Source of the DNA: Heliocidaris tuberculata
Taxonomy: Eukaryota > Echinodermata > Echinoidea > Camarodonta > Echinometridae
Assembly (NCBI GenBank): GCA_025618425.1
Contig: CM046841.1
Coordinates: forward strand, 12,059,144 to 12,123,143
DNA length: 64,000 nt
Direction of reading: 5' to 3'
Shown: one piece after another, positions 11,521 to 22,190 of the stretch
How positions within the stretch are numbered: the first letter of the stretch is position 1
Layout of the letters: each line of letters starts with the position of its first letter
The notes under the pieces: model-generated
The model's database searches: none
Told to the model about the DNA's origin: nothing
The model's input: the letters and a program-made list of their open reading frames with translations, nothing else
Translations under genes and position numbers: made by a program

Positions 11521-11939
11521 TGAAAGTAAAGGGGGTGGGGCAGTCGACAAAAAAGGACTTGTCCGATGGTCTCCAAAGTCTCTGTGAAATCGTAACCAGT
11601 TAATCTCCTTCTGAGCTCAACATACATAATGGGAAAATGTATTTTACACCACATATGTCGAGTTCAGGAGGAGACAAGGAGCACCCTGAGAGATAATGGG
11701 GAAAATCTGAAAATCTGTGTACAAAACAAATGGAGAGTTGTTCACAAAATCAGCCATTTTGAAGCAATTTTGCCAATTTGAGGATCCTCATAGAAAGTAA
11801 AACGAGACCTTTCAAACTTCCATAACTCTCATTTTTTAACCAATTTTAATGAAACTTTTTTAAAAGTGCTTCTCTGAATTTTCACTTTCCAGTAACATTG
11901 ATTCTCTCCTTGGGTTTTGGTTTGGTTTGGTTTTGGTAC

Positions 11940-12022
11940 CTTCCATACATTCCAGCAATATAGAAATGTTACGATTATGAGTGCAACAACTACTGTCACT
12001 GAAATTACTTTCTTCTGTATAC
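11940..12022 (-). CDS. Transmembrane exon of WSC receptor paralogue C
   Basis: Starts after a strong acceptor (pyrimidine-rich tract, then ATTCAG ending at 12023) in phase 1, the phase left by the WSC exon at 15395-15664. Joined, it reads ...VYMG-IQKKVISVTVVVALIIVTF-LYCWNVWK: a single membrane helix of about 20 residues, with a lysine pair before it and aromatic residues after. A GTACCA donor follows at 11939. If the donor is skipped, the frame reads on as a basic 38-residue tail to a stop at 11829. Assignment to paralogue C rests on position, strand and phase; the helix itself is clear. A tyrosine-rich tail exon like that of paralogue A was not found further left. Confidence 0.6.
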
Positions 12023-12359
12023 CTGAATAGTGAGAATGAAAAAAATAACAGCTGTCGTTGTTATCTTGCATTATATGGATGGATTCGTTACTTTAAAAAC
12101 CTAACACAGAGCGACGTTCCATCACCTAATGTCTTCTGCGAATGAGCAAATTTTAGTGACATTTCGTTTTAATTGACAGTTCCGGTGCATATCAAATAAC
12201 CTATATATAGCTTTGATTCTTAACATAAAGATGATCATCTTCACAATTATTCGTAAGTTTATCTGTTTATATGCCCATTTTAAGTTTTGTTTTGTGAAAG
12301 AAACTATGATTTATTGTTCTTAGTATATTATAACATAGGCATTTTGTTTGAATTAAGTA

Positions 12360-12735
12360 GAGGTGCTGTAGTCGAGTTGTTTAATTACTGGACGGCAATG
12401 GCGGAGATGTGTTATGCTATTCTATTCATGGAGGGGGGGGGGGGAGGAGAACAGCCTATTGTTACGCCCCCCCCCCTAATGAAAAAAAAAATCCTGCACT
12501 TTTCCGCCCATGCTTGACGGGCATGAAGAGATCGTTGGTTCGAACCCCAGTACGCCACTTATGTCCTTAAGAAAGGTATCATATCTACATCGTTCCTCAC
12601 TACAGGTGCTAAATGGATACCTGGCAGGATGCGAAGGTCAGCGTGATTGGTTTAGCATGTGCGCGCCTGTAAAAAGGCGACTGCCTGAAATGTTGCCAGA
12701 GGGGTGCAGAAATAATATTGTATAGGCATTTTGGT
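12360..12735 (+). mobile_element. tRNA-derived SINE, interrupted by a G-tract insertion
   Basis: The B-box-like GGTTCGAACCCC at 12538-12549 follows a tRNA-like head that begins around GTGCTGTAGTCGAG (12363). Downstream, CTTAAGAAAGGTATCATATC and GGTGCTAAATGGATACCTGG match the body of deuterostome tRNA SINEs (CTTGAGCAAGGCAC..., AAATGGGTACCTGG). Between head and B box, about 12395-12515 holds a G-tract and C-tract insert that splits the promoter. Not a functional tRNA gene. Confidence 0.7.
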
Positions 12736-13180
12736 CAGTTATTTGTCACATTACCGTTTTTCATTATTGTATGGTATGCTGTACAATGGTAAGTCACGAT
12801 AAATCGATTTACAGTAATTTATGACACTTAAAACATTTAAAAAGGGTCATGGCAAGGTCCAGATCGGTTATATAAGCCACATGACTGCAAATCTGCTCAA
12901 AATACTGGATTTTATCCACGCCTGTCAGTAAGGTGGTGCAACGTTACTATAAGTGGATTGTGACTATTTTACGTTATATCCGATTTTTCTTCTAAACTGA
13001 CTTACGAGAAATTTTAACGGAATTTCTGTTTAGAGATGGACTGGTGACTTTGAGTGAAAGGTAACGCGAACGGTGATATATACCACGCCGCTAGTTGCCC
13101 GAGTTCTTCACTTGCCAAACTATATATCTACTCCGGGGAGCACTGAAGTATATCCGTATTGCCCTAAAAATCTACTCTGA
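12736..13180. other. No gene seen
   Basis: Unremarkable sequence just upstream of the LINE frame that opens at 13193. It may include the 5' UTR of that LINE. Confidence 0.4.
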
Positions 13181-13192
13181 ATTGTCCATTGT

Positions 13193-14476
13193 TTGTTATT
13201 GTTAGAATTACGTAACGCTAACAAAATGTCCGTGAACTTGTTGTACGTTTTCGTGTATGCTTCGACGGTGCTATTGTATTTGGATACAAGCACTGCTTTA
13301 AGATTTAATATCCCGACTCTTCGAAACTACGTGTGGACGAATTACATTAATGAACTTTCGGACATTCTAGAACCTTTGCATTTTGAACTAGGTTCTGGAA
13401 ATACAACTCCGAAAATAGCTGGAGAACAGTTCTCAGAGCTGTTAACAAATTACTTATCCGGAAAGAATGAATTCCTACGAGAAGAAAAACCAAGTCATTT
13501 CCAAAGCCATGAACCAAAGACACTCGCAGAAGCTAAGAAAAAGAAAAATGAAATGCGAAAAAGGGCATTTGGTCCACAGAGTACTGAAGAAGATAGAAAA
13601 GCGTTTCAAGAAGCTGTGGAAACTGTGAGCTTCTTAAACAAACTGAAACGAAAAAGTGATGAACGGAAACTAACTGCCCACCAAGAAAAAATGTTGAGAA
13701 GTAATTTCTATGACTTTGCTAAGAGGTGCACCGAAGGGAACTTACTATCTTCCCAACAGAAACCAGGTTTCCCAAAAGAAGAAGCTGACCGTTACTTTCT
13801 AACCAAATACACTCAGCAAAGTCCGCTAGACTTCGCCTAACTAAATTGATTCCCATGGTTACCTGATGCTACCGAGATGGGTTTTGAAATGGGTGCCATC
13901 AGACCCAGAGATATAAAAAACATCCTCCGAGCAAAGAAATCGAAATCGGCTCCTGGCGACGATGGTATTATGTACGGGTTACTGCAAAAACTACCCGTAA
14001 CACACCGATTTATGGCCACGATGTTCACTAAAATGCTAGAAGAGGGGGACCCGCCAGATTGTTGGAGAAGCAGCAGGGTAACTCTCCTACATAAAGGCGG
14101 GGACACGAACGACCCATCCAACTTCCGTATGATAGCGCTTACATCATGCATAGGAAAGCTGTATCATCAAATCCTGGCCAGCAGAACAATCAGTTATCTG
14201 CAAGCCATTGATCTAATTGATGCGACGACACAGAAGGCATTCCTCCCTGATGTTAGCGGATGTGTAGAACACTCCAGATGCCTGACGAAGATAATTGCAG
14301 ATGCTTGTCATAGGAAGAGAACGGTACCTGTAACCTTCTTTGATTTGGCTGATGCCTTTGGCTCAGTGAATCATGGCTTCATAGTTCATACCCTTGAAAG
14401 AAACGGACTTCCACCGTCGATCATTAAATATGTAAAAACTCTTTACGGGGGACCGTGTGGCTATGTGCAAGCCTGT
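13193..14476 (+). pseudogene. LINE of R2/NeSL/HERO type, N-terminal half, two in-frame stops
   Basis: One frame carries the linker and reverse transcriptase start of a restriction-like-endonuclease LINE. The linker contains AGEQFSELLTNYLSGKNEFL, a lysine-rich stretch and LRSNFYDFAKRC. After two stops (TAA 13838-13840, TGA 13847-13849) the same frame continues with KSKSAPGDDGIMYGLL, HKGGDTNDPSNFRMIALTS and FFDLADAFGSVNH, where FDLADAFGSV is the first catalytic aspartate block. It stops soon after LYGG, before the FADD block, so the 3' half is missing. It is a relative of the LINE at 7088-10019 (shared NFRMIALT and a G-C..H motif) but clearly a different subfamily. Confidence 0.8.
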
Positions 14477-14494
14477 ATAGGTTTAAAATTATGA

Positions 14495-15155
14495 CAACAA
14501 ATTGATGTGAAGTTCAATGTTATCTCTCTTGTCAATTAACCCATTGGATACTGGAACCGGGTGGTCCTGTATTAAGCCTATGGGAATGAGACAATTCAGT
14601 AGTCAACAGGTTAATCAATATATATCCTGAACTATACAATGACAGTGCCCATAGCCATTGCCTTAACTATAATACTTCATGATCCTAAAGCTCCAAACCA
14701 ATTTGTTTTTCGGAATAAGCAGACATAAACAATATAATTTCCTTCTATGTTCAATAAATCAACTATTCAGTACTGTTTGACACCTGATTCGTTTGATATC
14801 TTGTAAGTGGTTATGTATTATTTATTCTGCTTAAAATCACCACTGATGATAAGATTCTATAAGTTCTCTTAATAGTCTCAAATTACAATGATTGATTACT
14901 GGTTAATTTTAGAAATATGATATTGATACACTATAGGCCTATAATTATGTTATCGCCTTTATAGTTATCGTTATCATTAATTGCTTTAGCATTGATTTTG
15001 TTCTCATTAATACTTGTTCTTTGTTTTTGTATATATTATTGTATTTTGTGACCCTGCCTCTTGCCAGTTGAGGAGGAAATATTCCTTTTCTTCTGGCAGA
15101 GGACCTGGGTATATCAATGTAACTTCTTTGATTTTCTTTTACTGAAATAAAGATG

Positions 15156-15212
<57 letters not shown>

Positions 15213-15215
15213 CGA
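14495..15215 (+). repeat. Probable retroposon 3' UTR with stem-loop and (TA)n tail
   Basis: AT-rich non-coding stretch. Near 15056-15106 CCTCTTGCCAG and CTTCTGGCAGAGG form a stem around a purine-rich loop, then AATAAAG and a long (TA)n (15158-15207). This organisation is typical of LINE or SINE 3' ends, but it is not in the expected place for the LINE just upstream. Confidence 0.45.
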
Positions 15216-15394
15216 ATCGTTAAAATATCATTCTAAAAATGGTTGTCCTGTAAATATTAAAGTACAATGGACATGATGAACTGAATAAAAATTATATTCC
15301 AGAAATTAAGACCATTCGTAACCGCTGTTCACATCTACATGCCCTATTATAGAGGAATACCATTAGGTAGAGGACAACCTGTAAAACAACTTAC

Positions 15395-15664
15395 CCATGT
15401 ACACTTGGAAATAGCCTATACCACCACATGTCTCCAATACATCTTTTCCACTATCAAGGCATGTGACACCACAATAACTGTCACATTCGTTGTAATGTCG
15501 TTCACAGTTTAAGGTTCCACAAGAACAGTTACCTCCGCCAAACAAAGCTGCATATAAATGTTCTCCACTATTGCACTCACCGGTACACTGATCAATATCA
15601 GTGATAGGAAAAATATTTGACGTCACAAAGCAGGTGAGATTATAACATCCAAGGTATGTCATAT
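15395..15664 (-). CDS. WSC-domain exon of receptor paralogue C
   Basis: A 270-nt exon with phase 1 at both ends: acceptor ACCACCAG just above 15664, donor GTAAGT just below 15395. It encodes one WSC domain of about 88 residues. It starts YLGCYNLTCF, has the C..C-type core ECNSGEHLYAALFGGGNCSC, a second cysteine cluster CERHYNECDSYCGVTC and the terminal CGGIGYFQVYM. WSC domains are cysteine-rich modules with proposed carbohydrate binding, found extracellularly in yeast stress sensors, Kremen and polycystin-1. The upstream signal exon is at 16414-16543 and the membrane exon at 11940-12022, so the product should be a small cell-surface protein. Length and borders equal the paralogue B exon, so exon-by-exon duplication is clear. 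Confidence 0.85.
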
Positions 15665-15860
15665 CTGGTGGTAAAGAGATCGTAAATAAATATAGTTGAG
15701 TTTAAATGTGAGAAATGACGGAGGTGTCGGCATCATTTCTTTTGTTGGGTAACATAATGAAGAGGTCATTGCATTTCTACGAGAGGGAGGGGGTGGGGGA
15801 GAGGATTAGGCTAAAACATCATTGGTTACATTTTTCCTCGCTAACCCTCGTAGAATAAGC

Positions 15861-16105
15861 CAATGGGGGGGGGGGGGGGGTGGTCCGCTCGCCATTCATA
15901 AGGACTGCTATTCATAGAAAACCGCTATTCATTTAACTCGCGGTCCTTATAAATGGAAGTCCTTAAATGAATAGCGAGGTAATTTGTCCATGGTTTGCTC
16001 GCTATGTAGAAGGGCCGCGTTTTAGTCACGCGTTATGGATAGCGGTCCTTATGAGTAAGTGGTCCTTATGAACAGCGGTCCTCATGACTATCGAGGTTAC
16101 CCCAA
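15861..16105. repeat. Degenerate array of GCGGTCCTTATGAATAGCG-like units
   Basis: Six or more imperfect copies, in both orientations, of a roughly 20-bp phrase built from CGGTCCTTATGA and ATTCATAAGGAC. It is bounded by CAATGGGGGG on the left and CCCCAATGGAGGGG on the right. It lies in intron 1 of paralogue C. Confidence 0.7.
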
Positions 16106-16413
16106 TGGAGGGGAGGGGGAGAGCGTCTAAAAATAGCCCCAGATAATTTTGGAATAGTATATTTTGATGACAACAGTACATCTTCACAATAAGAAAGTGT
16201 CAATTTTTTTGCTCGCTTGCAAATTATAGAAACTGAAAGGTTGATGTTCGGGCAAGAGATATCTGCAGCCCTCTGGCTAAGTTGTGCCGTAAGCCTACAC
16301 CTATGTGTCTCCACTCTAAATTCGCCACTGCTCAAAAATGAAACATTAATTAATTTTTCAATATGAAATTTCATGAAATTTAAAGAAAAATAAATAAGAG
16401 GTTTGCCACTAAC

Positions 16414-16543
16414 ATTTCGATTTTCGGATAGCCTGGATTTCATTGCAGATTATGTCGTCTGCTGTTCCATCCGAAGCCGAGACAAACAGTGGTAGTAGCA
16501 GGCACAAGAAGGCATCAATAATCCATCCGTTGCACCTCGCCAT
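16414..16543 (-). CDS. Signal-peptide exon of WSC receptor paralogue C
   Basis: The start ATG at 16543 gives MARCNGWIIDAFLCLLLPLF, a signal peptide with its hydrophobic core at residues 8-21. It continues to TADDIICNEIQAIRKSK and ends in phase 1 at a GTTAGT donor. Joined to the WSC exon at 15664 it gives K-YMTYLGCY, in frame. It is almost identical to the paralogue D exon through the signal peptide (NGWIIDAFLCLLLPLF), and its CNEI motif matches paralogue B. The intron between signal and WSC exons is about 750 bp here and about 1.9 kb in B. Confidence 0.8.
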
Positions 16544-16994
16544 TTCACACAATTGGTATCTGAAACACTTGCTTTTTCACAGACTAAAGATAGTTAAAAG
16601 CTGTACAGTATTCCTTCCATTGAAAAATACTATTAAATGTCATTTCTCTAATACATGTTTATGGAAACATTATCACACATTCGGTCACATGTTGAGACTC
16701 AACGTCGTTTGCGTTCTTTCCCGGCGGTCGGTTTATGCAATGTTTTGCCTCTAGCATGTCACGAGGAAGTAATCAAAACACCCAAAGATTTCGATTGCGC
16801 GTTTACAAAATTACAAAATGGCAGACAGCTTACTTTTGATAACGTGACTCGCATTAGAATGAATTAAAAATCAATGAAACTTGAGTCCGTGTGTACTGAG
16901 TTGTTGGTAATTATAATACAGAAAATGAAACAAGAACTCCCATTCTGAAAAAATGGAAACCATACATCTTTTGAAATAAAGTGTTTATATGAGT

Positions 16995-17895
16995 CATTAA
17001 TTCAGCCATAATAATAATAATAACATCATTTATAATGCGCACATATCCATCCCAAGGGATGCTCAAGGCGCCTAACAAACATACATAATAATTATACAAG
17101 AAATATAAGAAAATTACATAAGACAGAGAATTTAATGAATAGGCAACACTGTGAAATATATTATAGAAATTAACTAAAATAATCTGACATGAGATATGTT
17201 TTCAAGTGATTTTGAAACAATTTTTGAGTGGGTGACATTTTAATTGAGTGGGGTAGGGAGTTCCAAAGCCGGGGTGCAGCAGCAGTAAATGCTCTGTCAC
17301 CCCAGCTCCTCTTTGTTCGTAATTCTTTGAACTTTATGGTGGCAGAGGAACGGAGACCTGTACGAGTAGTTGAAGAGGGATGAAGGAGAGAGGAAATATA
17401 TGAAGGGGCAAGATTATGAAGCGAACGGTAGGTAAGTAGTAACATTTTATATTTGATGCGTTGTTCTATAGGGAGCCAGTGGAGGTTCTTAAGTATTGGG
17501 GTAATATGGACTGAACGTGTGGATTTGGTCACAAGACGGGCAGCTGCATTTTGAACTTTTTGTAGTCTTTGGATTTGGTATTTTGGAAGACCATAAAGTA
17601 GAGAGTTGGAGTTATCCAGGTAAGACGTTACAAAAGCATGAATTAGTTGTTGGGTTGTTTGGGGGGTAAGAAAATTCCTTATAGTGCGTAGGTTGCGAAG
17701 GTTGTAGTTAGCTAATTTCACAGAGTTAGAGATGTGTGAATCGAGGGACATTTCCTTATCAAAAATAACACCAAGATTTCTTGCCTTCTCAGTAGGAGCA
17801 ATATGAACAGAGCCAACACATATATGGGTAATGTTAATCTTTACAAGTTGTTGCCTAGAGCCTAACATCAGAAATTCTGTTTTATCATCATTGAT
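16995..17895 (-). pseudogene. L2/CR1-type LINE, 5'-truncated 3' end
   Basis: The minus frame 17170-17890 encodes the C-terminal part of an L2/CR1 reverse transcriptase without internal stops: DDKTEFLMLGSRQQL, ARNLGVIFDKEMSLDSHI, RLQKVQNAAARLVTKS, HITPILKNLHWLPIEQRIKY and LWNSLPHSIKMS. The 3' UTR contains a GGCGCCTTGAGCATCCC stem and ends in an (ATT)n tail near 16995, the standard L2-type terminus. The 5' truncation falls exactly at a 66-bp palindrome (17897-17962). Confidence 0.9.
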
Positions 17896-17896
17896 A

Positions 17897-17962
17897 AAAT
17901 GAATGGGCAACAAAATTACATTCAGAAAGTTTCTGAATGTAATTTTGTTGCCCATTCATTTT
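17897..17962. repeat. 66-bp near-perfect palindrome at LINE 5' junction
   Basis: AAAATGAATGGGCAACAAAA reads outward on both strands from a centre near 17930. Arms are about 32 bp and essentially perfect. It abuts the truncated LINE at 16995-17895. Confidence 0.9.
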
Positions 17963-18119
17963 GTATCACTTTGTGTATGTGCTCAAACATTTCCTTCGTC
18001 TGTGAATTCTATATTTTGGATATCACATTTAGATAGAGTAAAATTTCTGCAAAATTTATTCGAAAAACAGAGGTCTGCAGGACTTTTCAAAATATAATTT
18101 TCAATTTTCTTCTGGCATA

Positions 18120-19540
18120 TGGATGCTAATAGATGCGAGGGCAGGGGTTCTCAATTCCGAAAAGGAAAGTAGGGTTCTCTTTCATTTTTTTTTAAAAATT
18201 ATGAAGCCTATTTCATTTTCGGAATGATGATTCATATTTCATTATCGGAATTCCGAACCCTCGGAGCGCACCTTCCGTATAACCAACCTTCAGAAAAATT
18301 AGCTTTCGCAGTAACCTAAGGAAAAACATCATATAACCGGACATTCATTCTTTATAACGGCAACTTTCCTAAAATAAATGATTTTTGTTTTCAAATTGAA
18401 AAGCTCCCTTAAACTAAATTAAAGGACTCATTCATTAGTGACTAAATTGATCACATTTTGTTCTTCAAATTGGCAACAATCACATTTTTCCTTTAGCGCT
18501 ACATGGTTCCAATAAAATGTAATGTCTTTGAAAACAATATACGTAGTTACAAACTTTGTTGAAAAGTTGAAAAAATTGCCAATATTGATTTAAAAAAAAA
18601 AGTGATTTTGAACCTCTAAATGTGTTGCCAATTTAATGATTATGATGCTTATTCTCCTTTTGAAAATTCCTGGCATCAAACGCAATATGGTCATGCAACA
18701 GAAATCGACACAACGTGTGCAGAAATATTTGTTCTTTCCACTGATGCATCTGGTTTATTTTTTAGAGCTCTGAATCAAAAGTTATTGAGCCAAACCACAA
18801 AATGTGGTCAAATTTCTTGAAAGGGTTGATGATTGTTTGCATTTTCTGAGTGTCGTGTCAAAGGCATGTTTGACACTTCGAAGGTGATGACAGTGGATTG
18901 TTTGGATTTAATGTGTAAACATTAATTTTTGGTTAATCTGTTGATTGTGTAACCAAATTTGTTTGTTATCTGGTCAGGTTTCCTTAAACTTTTTGAGATT
19001 TTTTTTCAAATAATATGTTGTCTTGTGAGTGTTTGTAAAGTTCAATTATACATGTATTTCTAGTATCAAATGAAAAAGCACGGTATCATTTTTGGTAATG
19101 ATAAACATTTTGGAAATATGGTAGAGTGGAGGAATTACTTGACCAAATTTTTTGGTGTAAATACACATCAAACTGTTGACAGACATGTTATTGTTTCATA
19201 TGACTTGTATAGAAATGCATTTTTTAATGTATTTGTTTAAAGGATATTCTGGAAAACGTGTGATACCATTTGCATGCTGGTACCATAAATTTGAAAATCA
19301 TACTTAATGTTTTGATTGAAGCTCAGAAATGTAATCGTTTTTTACACTTTGGTTCATTTAAAATGCTTGCTTACAGATAAACATTGGTCTTTGTTTAAAC
19401 CAGACAGCCGTTTGGTTATTTTTGTTTGTCAGTTGAACTGCAAGACTTTGTGATACATGTAACATTATTGCAAACGATTGTGATAGAATCTTTAATATTT
19501 TGTTCACAGATGGAAATCTTCAACAGGTATTATATAACAA
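18120..19540. other. No gene seen
   Basis: AT-rich sequence with poly-T and poly-A stretches. I find no exon, conserved domain or repeat boundary. Confidence 0.5.
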
Positions 19541-19546
19541 TCCAGA

Positions 19547-20230
19547 AAATACACTGCCCTCCAAAAGTTTGTGTATATCTGTAATAAGAACTGATTTCTT
19601 ACCACAGTTCATTTATCATTGGATTTTTGACACTGCAATAATATGGTATCGAATTGAAGAGTAGACATCAGCCTTCAAGTTGACACCAATTTAACATATG
19701 TAAATCGTTTCAGGAGGCAGTCATGCGTTAAAGAAGGTAACCTACCCCCCCCCCCCCCCATTATCATTTCCAGTTTCCAGCATTAAGTTATGCTGACATT
19801 TTTGCACTTTTGGAATTATTCAAAATCTAATCCTCGTATGTACAGATGAATATTAAAAATTTGTTGAGGGATATACAATTAGCATTTATATACTCAAGCA
19901 GAAAACTAGTATTTTCGTTTAAGAAACACATTAACATTTATTTAGAAAACCGTAATGCTTTTTTTTTTTAAATTGAAAGTCATACTCTTTGCATTTGTGT
20001 ATACTCTTACAAGTAATAATAATGACTAAATGAATAATAGTATGTCATCTGATGCATATTTACTTATTTTCAAAGTTTTATTTTATCATTTTTCGAATCA
20101 TAGAAACTTCTAAGAACCCGCCCCTAGCAGCGACAACAGCACGGCACATTCTAGGCATCCGGCTGGTCAAGTTGTGGAGGTAGTCACTGGAAATGCTTTT
20201 CTATGTCTTCTAAGTTAGCAAGTAACATTA
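19547..20230 (-). pseudogene. Tc1/mariner element remnant (transposase C-terminus and 3' end)
   Basis: On the minus strand, 20100-20195 encodes SDYLHNLTSRMPRMCRAVVA followed by ARGG, the conserved C-terminal end of Tc1-type transposases (pattern YxxLVxSMPRRCxAVIxAxGG). The element's outer end is recognisable at 19547 as CACTGCCCTCCAAAAGTTTG next to a TA dinucleotide, similar to Tc1-family terminal repeats. Catalytic residues and the other end are missing, and the reading frame shifts upstream of the SDYL block. Confidence 0.65.
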
Positions 20231-20365
20231 AGGATTCTAACCTTAGTCAGGACCATTATCTAGGTCCCCGTGAAAGCAATACTTTCTTCATTTCTTTTGC
20301 CAGTAACTATATAGTTTGGAAGTGAGTGATACAGTAAATTTAGACAAAACCAAAGCATATGGATA

Positions 20366-20509
20366 CAGGGGCGGATCCAGGATTTTGTATGGGGGGGGGG
20401 GGGGGAGTACACAATCAAGGAGGCAATTTTTTTAAAAAAATTGTGTACTGTTAAGGTATGCCAGTTGGGTGGGGGGGGGGGGGCGTTTCGGCCCCCTGGA
20501 TCCGGTATG
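20366..20509. mobile_element. Short hAT-like element with G-tracts
   Basis: Starts CAGGGGCGGATCCAGGATTT and ends with the matching inverted phrase CCCCCTGGATCCGGTATG, with G-tracts inside each end. The CAGGGGCG start is typical of hAT elements in marine animals. No clear 8-bp target duplication. Confidence 0.55.
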
Positions 20510-20519
20510 AAGGATTACC

Positions 20520-20897
20520 AGCCGAATTTTCAGTTGCTGCCAAAGATTTTATCATTGAACCTCTTAGTGCTTATTATCTTCAACAAGTCTTTTACATCCG
20601 GTATCTTTCCATATAGATTAATCTAAAAATACCAAGTGTGATTCCTTTCTTTCTAAAAAGGAATACAAAAAAATAAAAAAATAAAAAAATAAATAAATAA
20701 ACAGGCAACCACAGACCTGTATCTATTTTACCAATTATTAGTAAGGTCTTTGAAAAATTAGTAAATAGCCAACTAATGAAATTCTTGCAAAAAATGATAT
20801 AGTTTTAGACATGAGTATAGTACGTGTACTAAACTTTCATCAGTAAATTTGCTGGATCAAATTACACAGCACAGCGATAATGGATCAACGACTGTCG
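20520..20897 (+). pseudogene. LINE reverse transcriptase remnant, part 1 (CR1-like)
   Basis: Decayed frame with FTSGIFPYRL, then a degraded NHRPVSILPI block around an A-rich insertion (20655-20705), then LLDQITQHSDNGSTTVGVF. The sentence is cut by the 1284-bp element and continues at 22200 as IDFAKSFDTIDHSTI. Many stops. Confidence 0.7.
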
Positions 20898-20906
20898 GTG
20901 TATTCA
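20898..20906. repeat. 9-bp target duplication (left)
   Basis: GTGTATTCA, repeated exactly at 22191-22199. It lies in the LINE phrase VGVFIDFAKSFDTIDH, which reads through if one copy and the element are removed. Confidence 0.85.
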
Positions 20907-22190
20907 TAGCCTCTTGTCGAGGCCCTGGCGCTGTTGAAATCCTTGGCGATATGGAGGCAAAATTTCTGGCGAGCGAAGCGAGCCAGAAAAACCGAGGCGC
21001 TTGCGCCGAGGGCCTCTTGACACCCGATCTGAATTTCTTTTGTATTTCATTGTTTTGACGAATATTCCGACCAAATTTTGGTCGGTGAAAATCATCCAAT
21101 AAGCGCGAGCTACCATGACGTAATGTTAAATATTCATGACTCGACTGCACGCTATTTCTTACATGGCGTTCAACGTTTCTTCCACGACGAGTGATGACGA
21201 TATTTGTAAGAGCTTAGAATATGCCGCTAGAATGTTGAAGATTGACAGATTCAAAGATTTGCAAGTTGATGCAATCAAATCTGCACTTAAAGGACAAGAT
21301 GTTTTTGTGAATCTGCCTACTGGCTATGGAAAAAGTGTTATTTTTCACGCGCTACCGCTCTCTGCTGATTACCTCTGTGGGCCAGGGATGGAGAGTGAGA
21401 CTGCTGCTTCGCGAGGGCCAGGCGGATCCCCCGGGGCCTTGCGGGCAGTGAAGTTGCTGGTAACTCCTTGGTTACATCATCTTCTAGTCTATCATCTTCA
21501 CGAAGCATTTTGTTGATTATTTCCCCTTTGGTGTCTCTGATGAGAGACCAGGTGAAGTCGCTCAAGAAACGTGGACTTCAAGCCATCTTGGGGACGCTTC
21601 GTCACAAGATGTGACTTTAGAAGGTATAATTTTGAATTTGACTCGGTCAAGATCTAAAAACTAACTGTGTTAGTGTTATTTGTTAATAACACTGTAACAG
21701 TGTTATGTAAGACTTGATGGAGATGCATCTATTGTTGAACGGTGACTTTTATTGCCCATTCTTCATTATTTGTAAATATATGATGATCTCTTGAGAAATA
21801 TATGTACGTTTGTCTTATTTCAAATTACCATGGTTTGTAAGCTAGAGATCGAATTCTTCATAATGTGCTTGTCTGTGAATGTATTTTGAGCAAGAGATTT
21901 ACGTAATCCCCCCCCCCCCCAAATAATAGACTAGTCCAGAACTGAAGTAAGAAATCCTTGAGATTTCATTGGCCAATTTGCTGGGCGATCGCCGCGGTAA
22001 TCTAACTGTTCACGTTTTCACGCATAATTCAGTAGGAAATCGTGCCTCATAAATATATAATTCAGGTCGGGTGTCAAGAGGCCCTCGGCGCAAGCGCCTC
22101 GGTTCTTCTGGCTCGCTTCGCTCGCCACCAGAAATTTTGCCTGCATATCGCCAAGGATTCCAACAGCGCCAGGGCCTCGACAAGAGGCTA
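20907..22190. mobile_element. 1284-bp inverted-repeat DNA element carrying a RecQ-like helicase fragment
   Basis: Both ends start TAGCCTCTTGTCGAGGCCCT reading inward, and the inverted similarity runs on for about 150 bp (20907-21050 against 22050-22190). It includes CGAGGCGCTTGCGCCGAGGG and the AGCGAAGCGAGCC phrase. An exact 9-bp duplication flanks it. Nine-base duplications are typical of Mutator-like elements. There is no transposase inside, so it is non-autonomous and its superfamily is open. Its cargo is the helicase fragment at 21136-21598. The empty site can be reconstructed because the host LINE frame is contiguous across it. Confidence 0.85.
21136..21598 (+). pseudogene. RecQ-like DEAD/H helicase N-terminal fragment inside the inverted-repeat element
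   Basis: Residues about 35-80 read FKDLQVDAIKSALKGQDVFV followed by NLPTGYGKSVIFHALPLSA. This is the Q-motif region plus Walker A (motif I, TGYGKS) of RecQ-family SF2 helicases. A frame change falls somewhere between about 21380 and 21440. The second frame continues SRSILLIISPLVSLMRDQVK then SLKKRGLQAI, which is motif Ia. The sequence stops at once after that (21598), so motifs II-VI, including the DEAH box, are absent. This is about 150 residues of a protein family that usually exceeds 500. I read it as a captured or decayed gene fragment, not a working helicase. No intron is needed to explain it. Confidence 0.8.

Noticed and set aside
12530..12555. GGTTCGAACCCC as a tRNA gene
   Set aside because: There is no complete cloverleaf, the head is split by an insertion and the downstream body is SINE-like.
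13193..13840. A host secreted protein (N-terminal hydrophobic stretch near 13216-13300)
   Set aside because: The same frame continues into a LINE reverse transcriptase after two stops, and the linker motifs match that LINE type.
21136..21516. A host RecQ helicase gene
   Set aside because: It stops after motif Ia, changes frame, has no splice sites and lies wholly between transposon inverted repeats.
20907..22190. Firm assignment of the element to Academ or to Mutator
   Set aside because: No transposase is present; the 9-bp duplication fits Mutator and the helicase hints at Academ, but neither can be proven from one copy.
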